This document shows positions 1 to 11,211 of a stretch of 61,359 nt of DNA, piece by piece. Source of the DNA: Schizophyllum amplum (Eukaryota > Basidiomycota > Agaricomycetes > Agaricales > Schizophyllaceae); NCBI GenBank assembly GCA_007026445.1, contig VDMD01000130.1, positions 1 through 61,359 of the forward strand, written 5' to 3'. Both the position numbers and the translations under genes were made by a program. The notes under the pieces are model-generated. The model was not told where the DNA came from. It did no database searches and saw nothing but the letters and a program-made list of their open reading frames with translations. Each line of letters begins with the position of its first letter. The first letter of the stretch is position 1.

Positions 1-615
1 TCCCCTTCGACCAGGCAATTGCACCCAAACGGACGGTGTTCGATCGCAATCCGCGAAGTGCAGAGCGTATACAACCATCAGCCTCCCATTCCGGTGGCAT
101 GCTATCCCTTCAAAAAGCCCCGACCTCAGGCCATGGTCACTCCCGCGCAAGTGGCGGTGGCGCAAAAGCAGCACAAGGCGACGCGGCCTGCAAATGTGAC
201 CGCCTCGGCTTCTGCCCAACCGCTGCAGACCCAGCAACCGCCACAGTCTGCCAAGCAGCTGCACCCGAACGGCCGACGACTGATTGCCATCCGCGACGTG
301 AAGAGGGTATACAAGCACCCGCGCGCCATTCCCGTGCGCTGCTACCCCTTCAAAACACCCGGGCCGCAATCCAAGGTCACGCCCGAACAAGTGGTGGCGG
401 CGTCTACCCAGCACGATGCACAGCCGCCGTCCGACCCGTCCGACCCGTCCGACTCGTCCGATTCAGAGTCCGGGCCAGGGTGGTCTAACCGGTTCGACGC
501 AGAGGCGTCCGACGAGTACGATTCCGAAGGATTGCGCGAACTCGTCCGTGAGATCGACACGGCATTCGGGTGCGTACCGCAGGGAGGACTCTGGGATCAG
601 TACGATTCCGATTGA
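1..615 (+). CDS. Partial hypothetical protein with internal repeat (5' end outside window)
   Basis: An open frame enters from the left edge in phase (codon 1 at base 1) and stops at 613-615. No ATG precedes the repeats, so the gene is truncated by the window. Two copies of a unit of about 80 residues are visible. Each begins LHPNGR, followed by IAIR(E/D)V, then VY(N/K)H, then a P-rich stretch with CYPFK and VTP(A/E)QV. The copies start near bases 19 and 259. The C-terminus is Ser/Asp-rich with repeated SDPSD-like steps, then acidic, ending in DQYDSD. I recognise no family. It could be a repeat-rich regulatory or surface protein. It is the only long in-frame ORF here, and the protein-level repeat supports coding. 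Confidence 0.6.
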   Translation, partial: SPSTRQLHPNGRCSIAIREVQSVYNHQPPIPVACYPFKKPRPQAMVTPAQVAVAQKQHKATRPANVTASASAQPLQTQQPPQSAKQLHPNGRRLIAIRDVKRVYKHPRAIPVRCYPFKTPGPQSKVTPEQVVAASTQHDAQPPSDPSDPSDSSDSESGPGWSNRFDAEASDEYDSEGLRELVREIDTAFGCVPQGGLWDQYDSD

Positions 616-790
616 GGGCTGGTATTAGCTAGCGAATGGTTGGTATTCAAGCCTCACCCTACGTCCTGCGTCACGATTAAATTACCAGACGTTACAACAT
701 ACGTAGTACACAGATTACATATGTACACTGGCATCGTGTGTAAGTCGTTGAAAATAGATAGGAAGATGGAGCCACATACCACTATTTGCG

Positions 791-1846
791 CTATATTTTC
801 AAGTAGTCGCCCCTAAGCCTCGGATCTCTCCAGCTTTCGTCCAAGGCATCCTCGACGAGGAACTGATACCAGACGATGGCTATTGGCACTGTGGCAAGAT
901 GCCAGAGCGCATGCGCGTCGATGACAAGCGCCCACGGGGGGAAGTCAAACAACTCCAGAGCAGTTGCCGCGGTCGTCAACGCGACGAAGAGCGCGACCTT
1001 GGTGACAAATGCCGGGCGGTACGATTTCGGTCTATGCGGATACCGCCGGAAGAGCGACCAGCGGGCGGGAAGGGCGAACAATAGCCAGAGTAAGTTATGC
1101 GCCATGCCGATTATGGTGTTAAAGATGATGTTGTACGCATAGTTGAAGCGCGGAAGGACGCAGAGGTACGTGACGTGACCGACGTACGCAGTGGCGCAGA
1201 CGACGGTCCACAAGTTACGCATGGTCGCTCGTTTTGGGTCCGGCGGATGCTGGGGGTAGAGATGGAAGAGACGGATGACAGTGTACTGCAACGCCGACAT
1301 GATAGTGAGGGCCGCCGAGAAGTAGTCGAGCTTCTCGGTGAGGGGAAAGTCTGCGGCGGATACGTCATTATAGTATTCATGAGCAGGAAGAGGAAGCTAC
1401 GCACCTCGCGTATGAAAGACCGCCGACCATATCCACGTATTCGCGCTAATCCAGGACCATGCAGCATAATATCTTTTCATTGGATGTCCTTGGGGGACGC
1501 GTCGCTGGAGAGCGCGCGACCCACGGATATGCGCCCAGAGGTTCACCAGAGAGAAGAACACTGAGGCGGGTTCCTGCATGCCAAGGAGGCGTAGGAACGG
1601 CCACTTCCCAAAGTACTGCTTCGGTGGGTGCCCTTTCACCGTTGCGCGCGCGGTAATGGTGTGCATGCAGGTGTACCTGCAGTCATCGAGACACGTCCAC
1701 CCCGTCAACCGCAGCGCCAGCGGGAGCGGCTCCTTGCAAGACGCATAGCATCGGTCAACGCAATACCTGAAATCTTTTGCTCGGTCGCCGGACGAGGCTG
1801 CGACTGCCGCGAGGAAGAAGACCAAGGGGAAGAAGAACAAGCGCAT
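791..1846 (-). CDS. PER1: PER1/PGAP3-like GPI-anchor lipid remodelling protein
   Basis: Two exons, 1405-1846 and 791-1350 in minus orientation, joined by a 54-nt intron (donor GTGCGT, acceptor CCGCAG), give 333 aa. Known role: Per1/PGAP3 is an ER membrane protein of the CREST superfamily that removes the sn-2 acyl chain during GPI-anchor remodelling. Seen here: an N-terminal signal peptide (MRLFFFPLVFFLAAVAAS), a Cys-rich lumenal segment (YCVDRCYASC, CLDDCRYTCM), the conserved SAVFHTRDFPLTEKLDYFSA stretch that spans the splice site, and several hydrophobic helices. A late HALWHLATVPIAIVWYQF segment carries the conserved histidines. The start is the ATG at 1846, immediately before the signal peptide. 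Length and motif order match the family, so the gene looks intact. Confidence 0.93.
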
Positions 1847-2179
1847 CGGGAGTCGTGGAACGGCGGCGGACAATTCGGTTCCGCTAAACGACCAAATATT
1901 TGTGCAATATAAATGTTCCCACGGTTCGTATTTCCTTTCCCTCCTCCTCCTTCGGTGATGTCTGCGGGCCGGACAGGCTTCTATTCTCATGCAGCGCCGG
2001 CGCCAGTGCTGTTGCGTGACTGCACACCTTCTGATTCCTTGACCTTGACAGGATAGTTCAGGTATGGCCTTTCCTCGATCCTGGCGATCGCGCTGCTGAT
2101 CACCTCGTCAAGCGCTTGACGTCGAAAGAGCACGTAGCCTCAAAGTCTCGGGAAGCTGTATCGCCCAGAACTGACCGCA
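1847..2179. other. Intergenic region between divergent PER1-like and F-box-like genes
   Basis: This spacer of about 330 nt is a likely bidirectional promoter, because the flanking genes point away from each other. I see no clear TATA box and no repeat. Confidence 0.5.
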
Positions 2180-4246
2180 ATGGATACGCAGTATCCGCCC
2201 TGCGCGTGCATTGAGATGCGCCAGAGCCCTTGCCGCTCTCCTGTACTGACAGGATGGAACGATGCCACACCGCCTCTCGGGATGAGATCTGTCTCTCCGC
2301 ACGATCTAGAAAGCCTGTCCGAGCGCGCATCTGCATCGCCGTCGCCCATGCATCTCTCGAACACGCCCACCCCTCCGTGCAAGTCACCCTCCCCACGGCC
2401 GGCGTGGTCCTCGGGCCCCATAGTTCCCATATCCTCCTCCTACGTGGTGAATTGGCGTCGGTTGACGGAACCGCTAAGGCAACTTACGCGACACAACGAT
2501 CCACCGCTAGTTTCCCAGGAGCACCTGGCCCGAGAGCTTTACCATAAAGCCTTGGAACACCAGCAAGCCCTCCTCGACAACAACATTATGACCTGCCTGC
2601 AGATATACGATCATATCTCTTTCTGCCTCAAAGCATGCCGTCTCACCCTGGCGCCGATGCGCAAACTTCCCGTGGAAGTTCTCCAGATCTGTCTCGAGTT
2701 GTACACCGACATGACGCTGCTGGTTCGCCCTAGCGGAGAGCTAGGCAGGGTCCGGTCGGCCTTGATCCCACTCTGGCCATATGGCCCTTACCTTCCCCTC
2801 TATGTGTGCACCAAGTGGCGCAACATCTGCTTGTCGTCGCCTCGCATCTGTGCGCATTACATGTACGATCTCATGGGCATCATCGGTGTCCCCTGGAAGT
2901 ACCAGGGCCAGATGCTCAACGCCCGCCTCCGCTACTTCCTTCGTCTATATCCCTCGAGCCCGCTCTACATGCGTATCGTAGCCGAGGATGGCCGTGGTCC
3001 CAGCGCATTCGCAGAGGATCCACGCCTGTTTGCCTATTGTGCGCAGCGTTGTACCGAGCTCGCTCTCACCGGCGCCTCGCTCGCTGCCGCCATGCGTAAT
3101 CTGGCACCCATTCATGGCCGACTGTACCGCCTCGACACCCTCGAGATTTCCTGCGATCTCGATGATCCCGAGTTGGACAGACAGCTGACTCACGATTGTC
3201 CTTTGTTTGTGGATGCGCCGAAACTTCGAGAACTCCGACTTTTCAAGAAGAGCGTCGCTGTGCCGCTCCCCCTCCCCTGGGAACAGATAGAGGACTTCCA
3301 GTGTCATTATGACCAGCCGACAGAGTGCCTCACCGCCCTTGGTCGCCTGTCCTGCGTTAAGACCGTACGTTTGCACCGTATCCCAAACGGAACCTATGTT
3401 CGGCCACGTCCCGAGGAGAAACAAGATCTTCGACTACCATACATGATATCCCTCGATGCATTTCACAAATTTCCGGACACAAACAAAGAAGAGACCTGCT
3501 TTGACATGCGCCACTATCCGAGCGCGATCTTGGACTCACTCAGCGCACCCGCACTCGAACACTTGCGCATCAGCCTGCGAGGCCAAAAAAAAGGTCCACT
3601 ACCGGAATGGCGCCCGCAAGATCATCTAGCGAAGGGCGCCGGAGTCCTCAGATTTGGCAGCGCTAGACAGCCCGACGTCAGTATTAGCGTAGTCACCTCC
3701 TTCCTCCTCCGCTCCGAGTGCCGCCTCGTCAGCCTCTTCCTGGCTATGCACAATCAGGAGACCGACGAAGAGCTTCTCGAGCTGTTTCGTATGGTCCCCG
3801 CCCTATCCAGTCTCACTTTCTGCATGTGTGGCGTCGCTAAGCTATCGCCATCGGTCCTTAACGCCCTTACCATCTGGCCATGCCACAGAAACCTGCTCCC
3901 CCATCTCCAGCACCTCACGCTCATCACGGACGCCTCACCACAGATGGAGCTCGAGTTCGAGTCGAACCCGCTCGCGGACTTCATCGAATCCCGCGTTAAC
4001 GCCCGCCAAATCATGACGAAGGCCGAGGCGGGGGGCGGGGGCCAATTGGTGGAAAACCTCAAGATCTTTCGGCTCGCCTGCCAGGAGGACCACCTGTTCT
4101 GCTGGTGCAAGAAGATGCGGAAGCGGAGGGCACGCTGGTTGAAGCAGGGCCTGAAGATGGCGATGGCGGTGGTGGATATGCCCACGCAGTTTATCGACCT
4201 GACGGATCACGGAGAGTTTACTGGCGACTGGGAATGGCTGGTTTGA
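2180..4246 (+). CDS. F-box/LRR-like protein
   Basis: Single-exon ORF of 688 aa from the ATG at 2180. The N-terminal 80 residues are Ser/Pro-rich and look disordered. An F-box-like core follows at about residues 155-220: LPVEVLQICLELYTD, then CTKWRNICLSSPRIC, a pattern common in basidiomycete F-box proteins. The rest has leucine-rich spacing (ALSSLTFCMCGVA, LPHLQHLTLITD) typical of the degenerate LRR substrate-binding half. Known role of the class: substrate receptor in SCF ubiquitin ligases. The substrate here is unknown. Agaricomycetes carry large, fast-evolving families of these, so orthology cannot be set. The uninterrupted frame argues for a functional gene. Confidence 0.8.
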   Translation: MDTQYPPCACIEMRQSPCRSPVLTGWNDATPPLGMRSVSPHDLESLSERASASPSPMHLSNTPTPPCKSPSPRPAWSSGPIVPISSSYVVNWRRLTEPLRQLTRHNDPPLVSQEHLARELYHKALEHQQALLDNNIMTCLQIYDHISFCLKACRLTLAPMRKLPVEVLQICLELYTDMTLLVRPSGELGRVRSALIPLWPYGPYLPLYVCTKWRNICLSSPRICAHYMYDLMGIIGVPWKYQGQMLNARLRYFLRLYPSSPLYMRIVAEDGRGPSAFAEDPRLFAYCAQRCTELALTGASLAAAMRNLAPIHGRLYRLDTLEISCDLDDPELDRQLTHDCPLFVDAPKLRELRLFKKSVAVPLPLPWEQIEDFQCHYDQPTECLTALGRLSCVKTVRLHRIPNGTYVRPRPEEKQDLRLPYMISLDAFHKFPDTNKEETCFDMRHYPSAILDSLSAPALEHLRISLRGQKKGPLPEWRPQDHLAKGAGVLRFGSARQPDVSISVVTSFLLRSECRLVSLFLAMHNQETDEELLELFRMVPALSSLTFCMCGVAKLSPSVLNALTIWPCHRNLLPHLQHLTLITDASPQMELEFESNPLADFIESRVNARQIMTKAEAGGGGQLVENLKIFRLACQEDHLFCWCKKMRKRRARWLKQGLKMAMAVVDMPTQFIDLTDHGEFTGDWEWLV

Positions 4247-4406
4247 GCTATAGATGATATCTGTACATATGTAACCTTTTTCACGGTCATTAAGTCGTAT
4301 GGCCTTTACTTATATGTCAGTCTCGCCGATGAGCGAGACTAGTAAGTATTGCGCCAGATTATACGCTTTCCCTGTTTTCATAATCATACATATCAATGCT
4401 TTGTAT

Positions 4407-5737
4407 CTACTTATTCGCTTGTATCTGTTCGTGGAACGATATCGAATGGTCCAACTGCGAGATCAGCCACTGCACGATGGCGTCGAATTCTTCACCGAGA
4501 TCATCCTCCGCGTCGACGGCGTAGTCGAATGAGTGCTCCTTCCCTGGGAACACGCGCAGCTCAGCGAAACCGCCTATTTCCTGGATAACATCACGTAGGT
4601 GCACGCTCTCTGCAACAGGGATGGCCGTGTCGCATTCGCCGTGGCAGATGAGGGTCGGTGGCCAAGTGGTGTTGACGTTCAATTGCGGGAACAAAGAGCG
4701 ATGCACCACCGGAACAGTGTCACTGTCATCAGCTCCAGTGTGTCCCGACTGGCAGTTCTTGCGTAAAGTCTCGCTCAGGCTCGGCTCGTGCTGACCCGTG
4801 TAGTAGTCGAGGAAGACGCCAAGTTGGAGGTACAGACGTGCAAGCTGCATGCGCGGGTTCGCAGGATATCCAGGGGTCGGAGAGTCCTGAGAATGGTAGG
4901 CAAGGGGCGATCCGGATATGGGCGGCAGCGTCTGGGATTCTGGAGCCAGATATGAGGCAAAGGTGACAGGGTCGAGCAGCTCGCGGCCTCGAAAGAAAGG
5001 CTCGATTTTGGGCGCCAGATAATGCGAGATCTAGCAGCGATGAGATTAGGCAAGTTAAGCGAAGCACAGTCCGAGGCATATTCAGAAGAACAGATGGGCT
5101 GCTGCGACGGGGAAAGGCAATGCCTGGGACCTTGACAGAACGCCAAAAGGTATGGTGAAAACGACTGAGGCCGTTGATCTTTTGGGACATCGTGTCATTC
5201 ACGAGAAGAAGAAGACGCACCAAGAAGTTCCCTCCCATGCCATACATCGACAACAGAGCCTTGGGTGCAGGTGAAGCATGCGCAGCAGCGAGATAGGCGC
5301 ATAGCCCTCCTGAGCTTGTTCCCGCCACAGCAAGTGCATCACAGTCAATCCTGTATGTCGTGCCTTCCGCTTCGAGAGCCGAGTTCAATTTGCCAGTCGC
5401 AATGAAGGCGAGCGCGTCGCACACGTCCGCTGAGATCTCGTGCCCGGTCGCTGGAGGCAGCAAGCGGTAGTCGACCGATATCAGAGCGATGCCTGCTGCG
5501 GATAGGCGTTCTGAACAAGCCTTAATGAGTAGGGTGAGAATTCTTCGAATGGCAGGCATACATACTATGTAACCAAGTAGGAAACCACGACGTGCGGTCG
5601 CCAACGGTCAGTCCCCCGCCATGGAAGTAGATGACAGCAGGAATCTTCCCCAAGGCTGATACTAGTTTCGTAGGCTTATGAACGTCAAGCGCAAGCGCTA
5701 GGCCATCGATGTTTTTGTAGGTGACCGTCAGCGTCAT
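4407..5737 (-). CDS. Alpha/beta hydrolase (esterase/lipase fold-3 type)
   Basis: Three exons (5566-5737, 5221-5510, 4407-5030, minus strand) give 361 aa. Introns are 55 nt (donor GTATGT) and 190 nt (donor GTGCGT, acceptor CTAG). The oxyanion motif YFHGGGLTVGD lies near residue 40. The nucleophile elbow is GTSSGG, and a late acid/histidine pair is seen as CHGECDTAIPV and FPGKEHSFDYAV. SHYLAPKIEPFFRGRELLDP links exons 2 and 3. Known class activity: hydrolysis of esters or related bonds, probably in the cytosol since no signal peptide is seen. The substrate cannot be told. All catalytic residues are present, so the enzyme should be active. The second intron is unusually long for this window. Confidence 0.88.
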
Positions 5738-6186
5738 GTTGCATGCTCATTGTTATCCAAATCCGGTATGTAGCCTTTCCTCGTATGACTCACCCAATGG
5801 TCCGTGCGTCATGCTTATGTTCGCTTAAAATCCCAGCAGTAAAGCTGAGCGCTGAGCCTGAGACATAGATCATACAGCGTGCATTTTGGAGATCCTGTCA
5901 AGCGACCACATCAGCAAGGAGCTGTACACTAGCAGTACATACATGAAGGTATAGATTCGTCGTGAAGTCGTGAATAAATGCGAGAATACAACAAAGACCA
6001 GCGACGAATGTTATGGTTCGACCTGCGGAACGTGACACCAGACAAACAGATGGAAAAGGACGAACAGACAGACACAGTGTAGACATCGAAGGACCAAAAC
6101 GTGTAGGCATGAACACGATGAAGAAGACGGGGGCCGTGGGATGGTACAGATGCTCGTGATGGGCTTGTTGCGTGGCGTTCACGACT
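5738..6186. other. Intergenic region
   Basis: About 450 nt between the hydrolase start and the MYND-protein stop. It holds the hydrolase promoter and the 3' region of the MYND gene. No convincing gene, repeat or RNA was seen. Confidence 0.5.
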
Positions 6187-7397
6187 CTACGGTCGTGGAC
6201 GCACGCAGACGCGCTTATGCTCCTCCCAATCCATCTTCTGGTGCTCAGCGCAGCAGTACCGCACCAGCTTGCACTTGCTGCAGACCTGGGCCGCGACGCG
6301 CTCGCCTGCCTCGCTCCCATCGCTGCTGCTCGTCTCGCTAGTGCTGCTAGTGCTGCTGCTCTCGCTTGGCGGTACGGATTCCTCATCAAAGCACACGTCG
6401 CAGTCGACCCAGTTGCACATAGACCGCGCGCGCACGCGCTTGCCAAACTTCCCGCCGCGGCGGACGGCGAGGATACTGGCCGCATCGACTCCACGCCGTG
6501 GGAAGCGTATCATCTCGCAATCCTCCGTGCAGCAGGGATTCGGGCAACCAGTTGGGTAGTCGTAGAAGATCGTCTCGTCGGGGACGAAGGAGTCGTGCGT
6601 GAAAAAGATCTGGGAGTAGGACGTGGTCTGATGCGAGAAGAGCACGATGAAGCGAGGGCGTTTCTCGTAGAGGATGGCGCGGAGGGTGAGGTCGATCTGG
6701 GGGAAGCATGGCGTGCGTCGCTGCTTCAGAAGCGTATGCGATAAGCGGATATCTAATCGGAAATTAAGGAGATGGATCATGGGAAAGCGGTGTGACATAC
6801 GCTCCAGCTGTATCCTTTGTTCCATAGATGGCTTGCATGTCCGCCCGTACGAATGTCTGCAGACGAGTTTAAAGTACTCGGTCATGTCGTCCATCTCCTG
6901 TCTCTTCAGATCGGTGACGATAATGAAGATCTCGTCGCAGCCGATATCGTGCATCCCACGTAGTATCATCAGTTCAGGAAGCTGTACAAGTATCAGCTCC
7001 TGCTCGTAGATTCGGGCAAATCACGCACCATGGTGAATACTACAGGCATCATAGAAAGTTTGCGCTCCTGCATCGAGCGATGATAATATACGTGCGTCGT
7101 CCACGTCCGATCTAGCGGGATCAAGCGCCCCGTATCAACTGTGCGGCAGAAGATGTTCTCTGGCATGAAGTCGCCCTTTGTCCAGAACAGCGCCTGCCCC
7201 CGCGCGCTGGCCGCGTGCTTACGCTCGCGAACGTCCAAGAACCACTCGTGATAGGCATCGTGTGCGCCGCCGCGGTGCTCCAGCCACTTGTCAATCAACA
7301 TGTCCGTCGAATCGTGGTCGAGCGTCGTGTGGACCAGCTCGGACATCTCCAAGCTAGGTATCGTCAAGGGGGAGTATCGGCGGGAGCGTTTGGTCAT
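6187..7397 (-). CDS. MYND-type zinc finger protein
   Basis: Two exons (7029-7397 and 6187-6981, minus strand), joined by a 47-nt intron (donor GTGCGT, acceptor GTACAG), give 387 aa. The C-terminal 30 residues form a MYND zinc finger: CSKCKLVRYCCAEHQKMDW then EEHKRVC, with an upstream CDVC pair. MYND fingers bind proline-rich partners and are often fused to unrelated domains. The N-terminal part is uncharacterised (LFWTKGDFMPENIFCRTVD, FVPDETIFYDYPTGCPNPCC) and resembles many basidiomycete proteins known only by the finger. A Ser/Thr-rich low-complexity linker precedes the finger. A further GTATGT...CAG pair lies around 6710-6805, but the frame is open without it, so I did not splice there. 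Confidence 0.82.
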
Positions 7398-7733
7398 CGT
7401 GGGCAGCGAGAGGAGATGGGGATGGCAATAACGGCGGTGACTGTAGAAGAAGGGGGTTCAGATGCCGAGACAAACCCGAGTCGCCAATTGCCCGGCCCTC
7501 AAGTGCTCATTTTCAATCGCGTGATCTGACGCGTCGCGTCAACAACCTTAACCTCTGAGCCTCATCGCGACTGAACTGGAGCCTGACTGGGGGGCGGCTA
7601 TAACAGAATGCATTTTGACGGTATACACGCAAAGATGAAATGATATTCGGGAAGCAGTATAAGGAGTGTAAGCTAAGTACCCAGTCCTAGCAATTTGTGG
7701 TCCGTGTACAGAAAAGTCCAGCGATGAAACAGA
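7398..7733. other. Intergenic region
   Basis: About 335 nt upstream of the MYND gene and downstream of the next minus-strand gene. Nothing recognisable. Confidence 0.45.
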
Positions 7734-8752
7734 TTAGCAGTGCCCATGGGCACAGTGGCAGTGGGCAGGCTTGATAGCAGAAGCAGTGTGGTACTTTGGG
7801 GACTCGGGGACACAGCAGGCGGATGCGCGGTTGTCTGAAGCACGCCCGTCAATAGCAAGCCATTCACTGAACTGATAGACACATACCAACGACAAGTTGC
7901 ATCGCTTTTTCCTCGCTCACACCCTCGCCCCACTTCAACAGGTCCTCGACCGCGGCGTGCTCCTCGACGCGGCGGCCGCAAATGCCCTGCCAGTGCACGA
8001 AGGGGCGCAAGCTGGCCGGCAAGAAGCCCTCAGCGAACACGAAGTTCGTGACATGGGCGAGACGGCGAAGGTGCGGAACCTCCGAAAGGCGGACACGCTG
8101 CGTGACAGACTTTGCACCCGCAGAGTGCAGGTAGTGGTAGCGGAACCAGAGCGCAGTCGGGGCATCGTCTGCAAACGTGCCAGTCAGAACACGTTGGACG
8201 AGGAGGAGTGGAAAACGAACCAACGACGAGCTTCAAAGCGGTCTCCGCGCACATGCCAACACCAGCATTGATGACCTCCTCGATGGACTGGCTGGCCTTG
8301 ACAGGCGTGCCGTCGGCGCGCTCCCAGTACGTGTTGGAGCGATACTTGGGCTCGATGTAGCCCTCACGGAAGACTGCGTGCGCAGGTCAGCTCAGGAGGT
8401 ATGTGATGGACACGTAGACGAACGCACCATGCTCGAGCACATCCTCCAGGTCATGCATTTTATGAGCCGTAAGCGCCAGGTCGATGAGCTGCGTCGTCGG
8501 TGGCAAGTGCGTGCGCGACGCAAGCTGGTAGGTCAGCCAGAGCTCCGTAGCGTTGCACATTTTTGCGAGTATGCGGTGTAGTGTGGAAGAGCGACGTCGG
8601 GGTAGGGTGGACGCGTCGAGGTGCGTCACGGAGGGGCCGGTGGAGGGGAAGACGACGAGGATGAGCGCGTCGAGGAGAAGTCGGTGGGCGATACGCACGA
8701 AGAGGTGCGAGAGAAGGATAAGGCTGAGGAGGGAAGCGATGCTAGCACGCAT
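7734..8752 (-). CDS. Hypothetical membrane-anchored protein with His/Cys-rich tail
   Basis: Four exons (8428-8752, 8221-8373, 7887-8168, 7734-7834, minus strand) with introns of 52-54 nt give 286 aa. All phases agree and the donors are GTGCGT, GTTCGT and GTATGT. The first 40 residues contain a hydrophobic segment (SLLSLILLSHLF) followed by a second (LLLDALILVVFP), suggesting a membrane anchor. The body includes VFREGYIEPKYRSNTYWERA and WFRYHYLHSAGAKSV. The last exon ends in CHCAHGHC, a possible metal-binding or lipidated tail. I do not recognise the family. The consistent splice phases are the main coding evidence. An alternative frame of the last exon would run to 7673, but the phase fits the Cys-rich ending. 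Confidence 0.72.
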
Positions 8753-10026
8753 TTATACGGCCGGCGACGTGGACCCTGCAATGCCCGGCTCGGTGTACGC
8801 GGTGTGATCGCGCGTGGGGCGATCATTGAATCGGCTAGCGCCACGACTCTCCGGGTCAATTAGGTGCGAGGGGCGGTGCGTCTAGCGTGTATGTAGAATG
8901 TTCTTTCTAGACAGGAGTGACATCTTGAGGCACTCCTTCCGGGACCTTGAAGCTGAAGGCATTCCTTCATACCTGCACTTTTACCACCATCCCGACTTGA
9001 CCTTGGTCCTTAGATGCCACCTTTCTTTCTTGTGTTCCCCTAGCCTGGGAAAAAGGGGGGTCCGATGGGCGTCCACCATGGCCGCATAGCGTAATGAGCA
9101 GAGATTCGAGAGGCTTACGGTCAAATAACGGTTCTGATTCAAGCTAACTAAGACTTGCGGTCCAGGTGACCGCGTTGATCACCACCCCGTGGGACATCAA
9201 AGTGGGCCTACAAGTGCAAGCAGTTGATATTGCGGGGAAACAACGTTGTTTCTCCCTTCCCATGCGCAATGCAAGTGTTTGCTTGTGTATACCGTTGATA
9301 GTGCAAAGGAAGGCGGGTAGTGCGTGCCAGGTGCGTGCTTCCGCAAGTTGACGTTCAGAGTTGATTGAAGGCTAGGATACACTGGGTGTAATATATGCAC
9401 GAACATTTGCGCTAACTCGGACCTCCAGCTCTCGCAGACCTCTGCAGCGTGCAGGGTGGAGCTGGTTATTCAGATCAGTATTAGCGCAACAAGGTCTTGG
9501 ACCACATATGCGAGCTTGCAAAAATGACTGGGGCAATGTGCGGCGATCGCAGAGGGTAGGTAGGCAGGAATCTGTTTGAGTTGCAATGAAGAGATGGACA
9601 CGAGTTCGAAGATGGATCCGTTGTACGAGGGATGCCACTCTAGCACGCACTCCTTGCTCCGGTCCAGGGGGAGCGCGAAGACCGGCGTGAGTCCTGCCTG
9701 ACAGTAGTCGCTCAGACTCTGTCCACCTGTGGTCCAGTTCGCTCGGAGTCAATCGCGCACCAGGCTCTCTTCCTCGTCGATGATTCTCGACAGCTTGTTC
9801 GAGTCGCCCGTTCAAGTTCGTCACGCTGACTTTGAACGCGGTCTCATCCTGGTCTCATCCCAGCGCCGCCGCTGACCGCGCTGACGAACGCTTGACGAAC
9901 GCTGCTCGTGACTTGTAGGTGCGCATGACATAATCCGCGGGAATTGCAGGAACATCTCGGGCCGGCCATATAAATACGTCGGGATGCGCGAGCGGTGGCG
10001 CACATACGCCTTTACCACCACCAACC
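8753..10026. other. Long intergenic region, transaldolase promoter side
   Basis: About 1.27 kb without a convincing gene. Open frames at 9372-9824 and 9855-10145 (minus) have no recognisable domain and look like chance ORFs. The right end holds the transaldolase promoter. Confidence 0.5.
9969..9976 (+). promoter_or_regulatory. TATA box of the transaldolase gene
   Basis: TATAAATA lies 51 nt before the transaldolase ATG, in a GC-rich context (GGCCATATAAATACG). The spacing fits a core promoter of a highly expressed metabolic gene. Confidence 0.65.
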
Positions 10027-11211
10027 ATGACCACTTCACTCGACCTCCTCAAACAGACCGGCACCGTCGTCGTCTCCGACAGCGGTGACTTTGAGTGTGA
10101 GTCCGGTCCGCTGAAAGAGGGAAAAGCGAAATGCTGACGTAGCAACAGCGATCGATGTCTACAAGCCCCAAGATGCGACGACGAACCCGTCGCTCATCCT
10201 CGCGGCAGCGAACAAGGAGGGCTACGCACGTCTGATTGACGCCGCCGTCGAGTACGGCAAGTCGAAGGGCGGCGATCTCGAGTCGCAGACGGGCGCGGCG
10301 ATGGACCGCTTGGTACGTCTAGCCGCCCGATGACGGGGGCGATCTCGCTGACTATGGTGCAGCTCGTCGAGTTCGGCAAGGAGATCTTGGCGATCATCCC
10401 TGGCCGTGTATCGACTGAAGTCGACGCGCGTCTGTCGTTCGACAAGGAGGGCACGAAGGCGAAGGTGCGTTCTCCCAGATCCTGCCTCCTGATGCAGTTT
10501 GATGACCAAGTTTGTAGGCGAAGGAGCTTATTGCTCTCTACGAGAGCCTCGGTATCAAGAAGGAGCGCATTCTCATCAAGATTGCGTCGACCTGGGAGGG
10601 CATCCAGGCCGCCCGCGAGCTTGAGAGGGACGACGGCATCCACTGCAACCTTACCCTGCTCTTCGGTTTCGCACAGGCTGTTGCTTGCGCAGAGGCTGGC
10701 GTCACCCTCATCTCGCCCTTCGTCGGCCGCATCCTTGACTGGTACAAGAAGAACAAGCCAGGCCCGAAGTACGAGGGCGAGGAGGACCCCGGTGTCGTCT
10801 CCGTCCAGAAGATCTTCAACTACTACAAGCAGCACGGCTACAAGACGATCGTCATGGGTGCCTCTTTCCGTAACATCGGCGAGATCAAGGCCCTCGCAGG
10901 CGTTGACTTCTTGACGATCTCTCCCTCCTTGCTCGAGGAGTTGAAGAAGTCCACCGACCCGGTCCCGAAGAAGCTCGACTCTCACTCCGGTAAGTCAACA
11001 CGTCAGCATGTTAGGCTATATCGCTGAACACCGTACAGCCAAGTCGGGTGACCCCATAGACAAGGTTTCCTACGTCGACAACGAGCCCGAGTTCCGCTGG
11101 GAGCTCCTGCAGGACTCCATGGCCTTCGACAAGCTCCACGAGGGTATCAAGAAGTTCGCCGAGGACGGTGAGACCCTCAAGAGCCTGCTCCGCAAGAAGC
11201 TCTCCGCGTAA
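10027..11211 (+). CDS. TAL1: Transaldolase
   Basis: Five exons (10027-10096, 10149-10312, 10363-10464, 10518-10989, 11039-11211) with introns of 49-53 nt give 326 aa, the usual length of class I transaldolase. Known reaction: transfer of a dihydroxyacetone unit from sedoheptulose-7-phosphate to glyceraldehyde-3-phosphate in the cytosolic non-oxidative pentose phosphate pathway. Seen motifs are the [13 protein letters not shown] strand with the catalytic Asp, and [17 protein letters not shown] with the Schiff-base lysine. Also present are [32 protein letters not shown] and [10 protein letters not shown]. The start follows an A/C-rich leader (ACCAACCATGACC) and a TATA box. The gene looks intact. 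Confidence 0.97.

Noticed and set aside
9372..9824. 150-codon minus-strand ORF
   Set aside because: No motif, no splice context, and Arg-rich random-looking composition.
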